NCBI RefSeq assembly: GCF_035083965.1
Contig: NC_089730.1
Location: 20,036,527 to 20,100,526, forward strand
Direction of reading: 5' to 3'
DNA from: Branchiostoma lanceolatum
Taxonomy: Eukaryota; Chordata; Leptocardii; Amphioxiformes; Branchiostomatidae
DNA: 64,000 nt
In this document: positions 52,716-61,666 of the stretch, in pieces
Numbering within the stretch: position 1 is the first letter of the stretch
Layout of the letters: each line of letters begins with the position of its first letter
Notes under the pieces: model-generated
Databases searched by the model: none
Seen by the model: only the letters and a program-made list of their open reading frames with translations
What the model was told of the DNA's origin: nothing
Program-made: the position numbers and the translations under genes

Positions 52716-53906
52716 TCAGAGGTCCTGTATCCGCAGATGTATCCTATGTTTGGCCAAGTGTGTATTTAAATAGTTTTTCCTTCTGGTAGAATAGTCACAC
52801 TGATCACATTTGTAGGGTTTGTCATTCGTATGTACCATCATATGTCTGGATAGGGTAGACCGGTCAGCTGTCCTGTATCGGCACTCCGTACACTTGAAGG
52901 GTTTATCACCAGTGTGTGTAGCCATGTGTCGATCAAAATTCCTTTTAAATTTGGCAGCGTAGTCACACTGGTCACATTTGTAGGGTCTCTCATCGTCATG
53001 TGTTTTCATGTGAACGGAAAGGCAGTAGCTGATTGCTGTCCTGTACCCGCACCTATCACAAAGGTAGCGTTTGTCACCGGTGTGTTTTGCCATGTGCATA
53101 TTCAAATACACCTTTGTCATGGCAGAATAGTCACACTGATCACATTTATAGGGCTTCCCATCTCCGACATGCATTCTCATATGGACAGTCAGGGTAGACT
53201 TATGGGCCGTCCTGAACCCGCACTTTTCACACATATAGGGTTTTTCACCAGTGTGTATGATCATGTGTTGATCTAAATTTTGCTTCACAACAGCAGAATA
53301 GTCGCACTGGTCACATTTGTGGGGTTTAACACCTGTATGGGTCCTCATATGTTTGGATAGGCTAGACCTATGGGCCGTCCTGTACCCGCACTCCAAACAC
53401 ATTAAAGGTTTCTCTCCGCTGTGTGTAAACATGTGTCGCTTTAAAACACCCACATGCTTTGAAGAATAGTCACACTGGTCGCATTTGTATGGTTTCTCAC
53501 CTGAATGCTTTTTCATATGTTGACGTAGGATAGACTTGTAAGCCGTTTTATATCCGCACTCCTTACACATGAAGGATTTTTCTCCTGAATGTTTCGCCAT
53601 GTGTCGATCCAAATGGACTTTCTGTGCAGCAGAATAGTCGCACTGGTCACACTTATAGGGTTTATCTCCTGTATGGGACCTCATATGTTTGGATAGGCTA
53701 GACCTATCAGCCGTCCTGTACTCGCACTCCCCACAAGTGAAAGGTTTCTCTCCGCTGTGTGTACGCATATGTCGCTCTAGATGACCCTTTTGCTTAGAAG
53801 CATAGTCACACTGGTCACATTTGTATGGTTTCTTGCCTGCATCATGCTGTACGGCAGTTTGGTCAGATTTGACCCCGCACGCTTCCTCTTCCTTGTTCTG
53901 CTGCAT
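52716..53906 (-). CDS. ZnfK, 13-finger C2H2 protein with lost ancestral start
   Basis: Recent tandem copy of ZnfJ. The position of the ancestral start (53994-53996, two bases after the ttcgcag acceptor) reads ATA, giving IDERRPEIPTVLP where ZnfJ has MDERRPEIPTVLP. The next in-frame ATG starts MQQNKEEEACG (53906), which gives 396 residues and removes 30 leader residues. Thirteen intact fingers follow. It lacks the repeated middle block of ZnfJ. ATA initiation or intron-derived starts are possible but unsupported. Splice acceptor, cassette and fingers are all intact, so it may well be expressed. Confidence 0.88.
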   Translation of the reverse strand: MQQNKEEEACGVKSDQTAVQHDAGKKPYKCDQCDYASKQKGHLERHMRTHSGEKPFTCGECEYRTADRSSLSKHMRSHTGDKPYKCDQCDYSAAQKVHLDRHMAKHSGEKSFMCKECGYKTAYKSILRQHMKKHSGEKPYKCDQCDYSSKHVGVLKRHMFTHSGEKPLMCLECGYRTAHRSSLSKHMRTHTGVKPHKCDQCDYSAVVKQNLDQHMIIHTGEKPYMCEKCGFRTAHKSTLTVHMRMHVGDGKPYKCDQCDYSAMTKVYLNMHMAKHTGDKRYLCDRCGYRTAISYCLSVHMKTHDDERPYKCDQCDYAAKFKRNFDRHMATHTGDKPFKCTECRYRTADRSTLSRHMMVHTNDKPYKCDQCDYSTRRKNYLNTHLAKHRIHLRIQDL

Positions 53907-53996
53907 TTCCGTATCGAATGTCACGCTACTATCCGGGTCTTGTCCATGTTGCCCAGTTGGCAGAACAGTTGGAATTTCGGGGCGTCTCTCGTCTAT

Positions 53997-54470
53997 TTCT
54001 GCGAACAACAATAAATTATCCGAAATCATTAAAAAAATCCCCGTTGCCCATTTAATATATAAATCCACATTTTGACAATTATGAAGATGATGATGATAAC
54101 ATGTTTATTATTGTCGCGGACATATTATTCTCTACTGCCATTGGCTGTCTCGTTCATGAAATTAGCATGTTCGGAGTTGCTACTACGCATGTGCAGTTTC
54201 AAAGGTGAAGGCCCCCAAGACGTAAACAAACCCGTCTGGGCGTTGTTATGCAAATCTAGACAATGTCGAGACAAGAACTGTCTGCAAGGGGCCTTCACCT
54301 TTGACACTGCACATGCGTAGTAGCAACTCCGAACTAGCGTATTGTAACGTTATGCCCCCCTCCCCTATTCAGAGCTGACGAACGATTCACCCACAACATA
54401 CTATTGTGGTACGATCTTGCTGAGGTATAGACATTGATTAGTGCACGCTAATAACTCACAACTGTCTTAC
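53997..54470 (-). other. ZnfK intron 1
   Basis: Contains MITE copy 2 (54169-54334) and a C-rich block (tatgcccccctcccctattc, 54351-54370), 101 bp from the donor at 54471. It keeps the empty site of the 489-bp element found in ZnfJ (near 54380). Confidence 0.7.
54169..54334. mobile_element. 166-bp MITE, copy 2
   Basis: Same terminal inverted repeats and interior as 50400-50570, lacking a few bases near the centre. Duplicated together with the gene. Confidence 0.85.
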
Positions 54471-54642
54471 CTGTGTTCTGCTTTTCTTTGTGGGTCGATA
54501 AAGCGCCCAATCGTCTGGAAAATCGGCTTAGATGCAACATCGTTCTGCCGCAACACGCAACACCGCTGGTCAAAATGGCGGATAGCGCAATCACGGGTCA
54601 GCACTTCCGGTGCTGAAGGGTCACAGTTTGTATACCTGATTA
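54471..54642 (-). promoter_or_regulatory. ZnfK 5' exon and shared promoter cassette
   Basis: Exon end 54471; caaaatggcggat 54571-54583; cgggtca; aagggtcacag at about 54616-54626; tacctgatta 54633-54642. Confidence 0.75.
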
Positions 54643-54808
54643 CCCCACTGAAACCTTTAACTGTATGTTATCTGTGTTTCTTGTGGTACAACTGTCTGTG
54701 TTACTTATGTCATAATCCGCTTCTAGTCTTAATCTTTCTATATCTATGAGCATACTTTGATGAAGTAATGTTGATGGTTTCATGTTTGGGTAGAATGGGC
54801 CCCCTTAA

Positions 54809-56162
54809 CCCTCAAACCACCGTATGGGGTCAAAACTGACCTCAGGCGTATATCAAGATGTGCCATTTTGACATTTCGAGTCGAAAACAAAATTCCTTCT
54901 ATGAGTTTGTTTGTATATATGTCTTATAACTTCTCACAAGTTTTTACCGAGATTGGCTCATTGTTGATTAAGTTATTCTAGAAAGTTTACGCATGGTCCA
55001 GTGGGCTCAAAACTGACCCCAGCAAAATCTGCACTCATATTCCCTATTCTTTGATACTTGTCATCCAGTATCATGTATGATAAGGGTTATCATGATCATA
55101 GTTACAAAATATGATTTTGTAGAAACGTGAAAAAAACAAATTTTTCAAATGAACGTAAATATTAATGACGTTGCGACGTATTATGACGTCATTTATGTGA
55201 CTTTATTGACGAAAACAAACAAATTGGGTATTTCCATATAATTCAAAGGTACACGATAAAACTTAAGTAGAAATTATGTATGATAAATCATGATATATCC
55301 AAAGACGTTATTTGTAGATGGCAACAGGAACGACGTCAAAATGACGTCATAAAAATCATTTTCATATCAAGTTACACTAGCGAAATCCGCCATCTTGGTT
55401 CCGCCATCTTGAATTATTTCAAATGCATTTTTTCATCATATAACCTTATAACACAATAAAAATGGATCAAAGCGTTTATATTAAGATTGTTTCTGTTTGA
55501 ATAAACATGGTAATGATAAAATTTGAGGTTGAAATAGCCGGTTATAGCTAATCTTATTATATCGTCCGCCATCTTTGATTTTGACCGGTGACGTAATCAA
55601 ATATATGCATAAATTATGACTATTAAATCAAAAAAGTGATAGTGAATTAATTTGGTTGGTATTGATGTCAGAAAATAAGTGCAGTTTAAAAAGACAGCCC
55701 TAGAATTACATTGTAAAATCCAAAAGTAGCGACTTTTTCCAAATATGGCGCTAAGAAGGCGGTTGCCATAGCAACATGAAAACCTTGATTAGTTATTTCA
55801 TTCATTTAAAATTGTTGCCAACAAAATTTTAGCAAAGGTGACCAAGTTTGGTTGTTCTAGAGTAAGACATTCAGATGCTATATGACATCAAGTGTTGGTG
55901 CAGGCCTCAAAAGAGCCCACTTGTCTGAATAGCGTTAGTTGCAAAAGACGATGTTCCCTATTTTTGCATAAATCATCATAATGAACAGAAATTATTCACA
56001 CCTATTCATGTCAAACTGTCCCTTATAGATTACTTAAACTATACATATATACAAGCCACAAAAATAGTCACCAATAAAGCTATATTTGTAGAAAACATTG
56101 TGGGGTCAGTTTTGACCCCATACGGTAAGATTAGTCGTAAAAAAGCTACGGTGGTTTGAGGG
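54809..56162. mobile_element. 1354-bp piggyBac-type non-autonomous element
   Basis: Flanked by TTAA on both sides (54805-54808 and 56163-56166). Ends are inverted repeats CCCTCAAACCACCGTA. A second inverted pair (ccgtatggggtcaaaactga) lies at 54820 on the left and about 56104-56125 on the right, offset by about 30 bp. AT-rich interior without a transposase frame. TTAA target and CCC-type ends are the piggyBac hallmark. The paralogous place upstream of ZnfJ (near 51625) lacks it. Confidence 0.87.
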
Positions 56163-56166
56163 TTAA

Positions 56167-57214
56167 AAGAAAAACTCGTCAGAATTGAATGGGGCCAACA
56201 ATATGTCTGAAATCTTGATTATCAGAAACATAACCTAATATCTAGGCTTGTTAAGGTAGTTATTTTGCACTAGATTTACAACAATATTATAACAAAACTG
56301 TGCTTTCAAGTAGCTTTATTTCGATAATCGTATGAGTGATAACATGTGGAACAAATACGAGTTAACTATTTCATATAAGTTTCTATTAAATGAGACAAGT
56401 CATGGTGTAACTAAAGAAAGAGGAAAACAAAATATTGTACACGATAGCATCTTGATCTCAAGCAAGACTAGCTGTGATGCAGAAACTAAATTGTTGTGTA
56501 TTTACATCGACAAATGTTGTCCGATTAAAACATTGATCGAACTTCAGAGCTATCTAGTCCTAAAACTACGTGCCTGATCTTATATTATACAATAGTTTAG
56601 GTAGACATAAAAGGAAGAATATTAACTCTTGGTACCTTGAAACATACAATCCTTGAAGCAAAATTAGCTGAACAATTGCGGATTACTTCTAACAGTGTAA
56701 GTGATAGTGATATATTTAGTGAAAATGACTGCAAGTGAAATAACGTGATAATTGTGAAAGATAAATAACTTTGCTACAGTGCAAGTGAAATGACTCTATA
56801 ACAGTGCTAGTGGTCTTGAAATGACTTTGTAGTTATTTTGTTTCCTGCCCATCTGTCTGTCCTCTACAAGACTGTTCTCACCTTACGCACGCCGAATCCC
56901 TACAATCTTTAACTACTTTCTTGTATATCTGTCCCGTGTAAGACTGATTCCCACAATTGCTCTAGCCTATCACCCCGTAGCCGCACTTGGCACAAATGTG
57001 CAGTTCTTTTGGAGTGTGTTTGATAATGTGCTAAATTAACTCTGTTGAGCCTAGGGTTTGTCAACTATATGCGTTCTTCCGTACAAGTCAGACTTCCGTT
57101 TTCACAAGAAATGAACATGTGGAGTATCTGACATGTACGGGTTGCGGTGAGCTATGGTCTTGAGTTCCCATGCAAAGAATAAGTCATGGTTTTATCATCT
57201 TTAAACTTGCTGTC
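56167..57214 (-). other. ZnfL 3' flank
   Basis: A minus-strand AATAAA lies at 56315-56320. The stretch is homologous to the ZnfK 3' flank. Around 56960-57020 the minus strand still reads HIIKHTPKELHICAKCGYG, an old finger remnant. No intact gene. Confidence 0.6.
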
Positions 57215-57385
57215 AGATACGTGTCCTGAAATGGCAATATGTTTGTTTAAATCACCTTTGGTTGTGGCGGAATAGTAACACTTGTCACATTTGAAGGGTT
57301 TCTCCCCGCTATGTGTCATAACATGCCTATCTAAGGATGTCTTTTTAGTAGTTTTGTACCCGCATTCCCAAAGAATGTATCATTC
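57215..57385 (-). pseudogene. Two in-frame fingers beyond the ZnfL stop
   Basis: After the TAG (57386-57388) and a TGA (57380-57382), the same frame reads YILWECGYKTTKKTSLDRH, then FKCDKCYYSATTKGDLNKH and the tail ISGHVSDSKF. The tail matches the intact ZnfM end (VSGHVTDSTA). The first remnant has lost a Cys (I-L-W); the second is complete up to its first His. Confidence 0.85.
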
Positions 57386-58840
57386 CTAATCAGTGTGTCT
57401 CTTCATATGTCTGGAATGTTCAAACTTGTGGGACGTTCTGTAATCACATATTTCACACGCGAAGGGTTTCTCACCGGTATGTGTGAACATGTGTCGCTCA
57501 AGATTACCCTTCCGTGCAGCAGAGTAGTCGCACTTGTCACATTTGTACGGTTTCTCGCCAGTATGTGTTCTCATGTGTGAACGTAAGCTGGCGAGCTGAG
57601 TAGTCGAATACCCACACTGGCCGCACATGTAGGGCTTTTCTCCAGTGTGATGTGCTAGATGGCTGGTTAAACTGCGCTTCTGAGCTGCAGAATAGTCGCA
57701 CTGGTCACACTTGTAGGGTTTTTCACCTGTATGTGTCGTCATGTGCCGAGATAGCGAAATCTTTTGAGCAGCCCGGTAGCCGCACTCACCACACATGTAG
57801 GGTTTTTCTCCATCGTGGTTACGCAAGTGTCGGTTCAAATTAGATTTTGTGGTAGCAGAAAAGTCGCACTGGTCACATTTGTAGGGTTTCTCACCGGTAT
57901 GGATTCGCATATGAACGGTAAGGTAAGCCTTGTAATTCGTCTTGTATCCGCACTCTCCACACGTGTAAGATTCTTCTCCGGTGTGTTTAGCCATGTGTTG
58001 TTCTAATGTGTCTTTCCGTGCAGCAGAGTACTTGCAATGTCCACATTTGTGAGGTTTTTCACCTGTATGTGTTCTCATGTGTGTCGTTAGGCGACACCTG
58101 TCAGCCGTTCCGAATCCACACTCTTTACACGTGTACGGTTTGTCAACTTTCTCTCCCGTGTGTTTAGCTACGTGTCGTTGTAAAGTGATTTTTTGGGCGG
58201 CAGAATAGTCGCAATGACTACATTTATAGGGTTTCTCACCTGTATGTTTTCTTATATGACTGAACAGATGAGACCTGTTAGCCGTCTTGTATCCGCAGTC
58301 CTCACACGTGTAGGGTTTCTCACCACTGTGCTTAAAGAAGTGGCGGGCTAAAAGGTCTTTATCTGGAGCGCAATACCCACACTGGTCGCATTTGTACTTT
58401 TCGCCGGTATGTTTTCTCATATGTTTGTATAAATTAAACTTGCTAGCTGTCCTGAATCCACAGTAATCGCACATGTAGGGTTTTTCTCCGGTGTGTTTAG
58501 TCATATGTCGGTCTAAGTTGCCTTTCTTTGCAGCGGAGTAGTCGCACTGGTCACATTCATATGTCTTCTCACCTGTATGTTTTCTGTTGTGTCTTATCAG
58601 GTCAGCCTTTGAGGTTGTCTTATAGTCACACTCCATACACGGGAAGCGTTTGTCCGCAGTACGTTTCACTACAAGCCTGTCCATCTGCTCTGTTCGACCC
58701 TGTACGGGAGGATGGTCAGATTTTACCCCGCCCTTTTCCTCGTATTGGCCGCCCTCTTCACTGTCCTTCTGCCTTCCAGTGTTTACGTTCTCGCTGCTGT
58801 TTGTCTCGTTCCCAGGGTGTTTAGTTGGCAGATCGTCCAT
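57386..58840 (-). CDS. ZnfL, 15-finger C2H2 protein with lost ancestral start and early stop
   Basis: 484 residues from MDDLPTKHPGNETNSSENVN. The ancestral start, two bases after the ctaag acceptor (58865-58867), reads ATA (IDERSGEVS), so the next in-frame ATG nine codons on is the likely start; ZnfG has the same internal S-M-D-D-L after its first Met. The leader includes NTGRQKD, GGVKSDHPPVQGRTEQ and VKRTADKRF. Fifteen fingers; the linker after finger 6 is lengthened (GEKVDKP) and the one after finger 3 shortened. Finger 15 ends HTD at a TAG, after which two former fingers remain. Fingers 11-15 are nearly the same as fingers 10-14 of ZnfM. Confidence 0.93.
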   Translation of the reverse strand: MDDLPTKHPGNETNSSENVNTGRQKDSEEGGQYEEKGGVKSDHPPVQGRTEQMDRLVVKRTADKRFPCMECDYKTTSKADLIRHNRKHTGEKTYECDQCDYSAAKKGNLDRHMTKHTGEKPYMCDYCGFRTASKFNLYKHMRKHTGEKYKCDQCGYCAPDKDLLARHFFKHSGEKPYTCEDCGYKTANRSHLFSHIRKHTGEKPYKCSHCDYSAAQKITLQRHVAKHTGEKVDKPYTCKECGFGTADRCRLTTHMRTHTGEKPHKCGHCKYSAARKDTLEQHMAKHTGEESYTCGECGYKTNYKAYLTVHMRIHTGEKPYKCDQCDFSATTKSNLNRHLRNHDGEKPYMCGECGYRAAQKISLSRHMTTHTGEKPYKCDQCDYSAAQKRSLTSHLAHHTGEKPYMCGQCGYSTTQLASLRSHMRTHTGEKPYKCDKCDYSAARKGNLERHMFTHTGEKPFACEICDYRTSHKFEHSRHMKRHTD

Positions 58841-59375
58841 GGATACCTCGCCGCTTCTCTCGTCTATTTCTTAGACAACCAAAACAAGTGTCAAAACTGA
58901 TTATAAATTATACTATACTGTATACATTTCCAGACAATCCATGCCCATCTGCTTTTCCTAGAACAGACTTACAGCATGTGCTCTTATTCCCAGAAAGGCA
59001 AAATAACCAGAGCAAGCTCATGTGTATTCAGACTAGGTTGTTTAAAAAAAAAACACTGGCTTTGGAATGCCAAATCATGGTATACAGGATTGCATCAGAA
59101 GTGTAGATTTTAGCTTAGCTTCCAGTCAGATTAGAAAGCACTGAACTTTCCTTTAATCTTAACAAATACGATAACAAAGCAAAAACACATATACGAACAT
59201 TTGCTGAGGTTTAATGTATGCTCCATGCCCTCGAAACGCTTACACCCGCCATGCCCCCCTCCCCAGGCAAAGCCAGTGTGCAAATTATCCTTCTCAAATT
59301 AGTGTATGTTATGCTCTTGTTTTGCTGTCGAATAGGAATAAATAAGGGAACGCTGGTAACTAACAATGATCTTAC
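58841..59375 (-). other. ZnfL intron 1
   Basis: No gene. C-rich block atgcccccctccccaggc (59251-59268), about 110 bp from the donor at 59376. Confidence 0.55.
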
Positions 59376-59538
59376 CTGCGTGGTTATGCTGCTGTACGAT
59401 CGATAAGGCGTTGATTGGTTTCACAGTCGTCTTTACATATGGAGAAATGATATTCCGTCGCAGGTCAAAATGGCGGACAGGCGCAGTCACAGGTCAGTGC
59501 AGCCGGAGGTGAAAGGTCAAAAACCATATACCTGATTA
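59376..59538 (-). promoter_or_regulatory. ZnfL 5' exon and shared promoter cassette
   Basis: Exon end 59376; caaaatggcggac 59466-59478; cacaggtca; gaaaggtcaaa at about 59511-59521; tacctgatta 59529-59538. Confidence 0.77.
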
Positions 59539-61489
59539 TCACTGTAAAACCAGAAACGTTCGAATATGTAGCATGAAAGCCTCACTCACTGCCCGTTTCA
59601 TTCTGTAAACATGTGGATTTTCCCTGCTCATATCGAACCGCAAAACTACATACAGCAACACAACAAATGAGTCCACTTTCTTTGAACTATACACAAGGCT
59701 TGATGTCAAGATTAGTTCGCACTCACCATGTCTTACAAGCTTCCAACCAAGGAAGGAAATCATAGGACAAACACATTATATCACACACTTACTACTCTAT
59801 TGAACCATCTAAAATTGTATTTGCTTCATTAACATATCTATTCAGAGCTTTCGTATAAAACCTATTTCTGCCAGATCTTTCATTAGTCACTGACGAAAGA
59901 TAGCGGATACTCTCTGACACGTCTGACTGTTTCGAAATTTCATCCAGATGCGTGAGTTGACTATTTTTGGCGTAAACACATTATGTTTCTTTTTTATATC
60001 TCAACTTTACAGCAGAGAAACGGTGATCCAACTTTCTAGTGTTTGATGTGCTTTCAACTAAAGAAAATCGGTGTCCATCTAGTATGAAAAGGCCGCTAAT
60101 AAGAAACAAATTTGAATATATTTTTAAGGTCTTCCCTAAACAAACATGATTCAAGTGTTTGGATAGGTCAAAATTATCAGCTCTCTTGACTTGAGGTGTA
60201 TCTTTTTCCGAGCAGCAGAAGTCAATTGTGAGCTAGTCATATTTGTGCTCTTTTGCACAATTGGGTTCGTTCATATGGTGCCTGATTGATACGGCATTTG
60301 GATGCGCAAAAATCTCCGAAGTTTTAGAGAAATATTACTTCTTCAGATCAAATATAATTGTTAAGATTAATGAAATGTTGGATTTCGCATTTTTTTTACA
60401 CTAGTCATATTTTCATTTGGCACAATTCCCTACATATAGACCAGCCAGCGATTCTACAACGTAAGCGCCTCATATTTGATATCAATCAACGCATTCAGGT
60501 GAAATACAATCAGAGCTGCAGCAAAATGTGGCCCTCGTGCCATTTTCGAGAACCAAGCATTACACCAATTTCAAACGTTTTCAATAAATAGGAATTGACT
60601 CTTTCAATTACCTCTCTTTTAATACTAGTTTGTCTACATGTATGTCTCGGAGTGAGTGAGTGAGTGAGTGAGTGAGTGAGGCAAAAGGTAAGCAATTTAA
60701 AAAAAAGACAATATAATGTGTAAGATAGCTATTACATTCTAAACCAAGAGGAGCAATAATACAAAAAACTACAAAAAACATCTTCAAATCGAAGAATGTT
60801 GGTTGATAAAGACATGAATACGATTTGAATATGGTAGTACAGTCATAACAATATATGATACAGTGACTTTCAAAAAAAGAAGAAACCTGTGGCTAAATTG
60901 AACTAGGCACTTTCCAGGCAACCTTTACTAAGAAAGTGCAAGTTAAACGAATATGTAACAGTGCAAACGAAATAACCTTTAAACAGTGCTAGTTATCATA
61001 AAATAACTTTGTTACAGTACATTCAAGTGAAACGAATGTGTAAAAAAAGACGACAAAACATTACTACTGCTATTAATACTAGAAAAGGCACGATAAACAC
61101 TACAAGTATACAACAAATATGTTCACAAATCGATTGGCATCATACCTTATAATTGACCTCTTCATATTGACCTTAAATTGACCCATTGTAGGTCTAATAA
61201 AGGTAGTTTTCCGTGAGGTAGGAACATCAACAAGCAACAGATAACAGAGATTGCAGCATTATTCTATGAGTTCTTTTAACTTGCTTTTTCTTGATGTAGA
61301 ATTATGAGAATACAATCAGTCAGCTAGCACAGGGTTATCAGTTATAACATTTGTATACTAGTATATGTTATCATTTGCTGATGGTAAACAATGCAACAAA
61401 ACTAGTGTCCATACGCGGGGCGAATCCCTACAATGCTTTTAAATTTGTCACTTTCTTGTCCATCGATCCTGTACAAGACTGTTGTTCCC
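59539..61489 (-). other. ZnfM 3' flank
   Basis: AT-rich, no supported gene. A (GAGT)n microsatellite at about 60652-60680. Stretches such as acagtgcaa and gaaataac-ttt repeat in the manner of the 3' flanks of ZnfK and ZnfL. Confidence 0.4.
60650..60681. repeat. (GAGT)n microsatellite
   Basis: About seven gagt units in tandem. Confidence 0.9.
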
Positions 61490-61660
61490 ACCATTGCTCA
61501 GGCCTGCCGTCTGTCCTGCAGCCACACTCCACACCCGTGTACAGGAGTGTGCTTTTAATTGCCTTTGGCGGGTTGATTTTCGTTGAGTCATAAAGGTCAC
61601 ATTAATGGTAAACATGGGCTTTCTCATCTGCATGCCATCTCTGTTGTTTTGCAAGTGGTG
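61490..61660 (-). pseudogene. Decayed finger remnant 3' of ZnfM
   Basis: The minus strand at about 61495-61560 reads LLYTGVECGCRTDGRP, a worn finger start in the same style. It is beyond the shared C-terminal tail, so it is an older loss than the ones in ZnfL. Confidence 0.5.
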
Positions 61661-61666
61661 AGCTAA

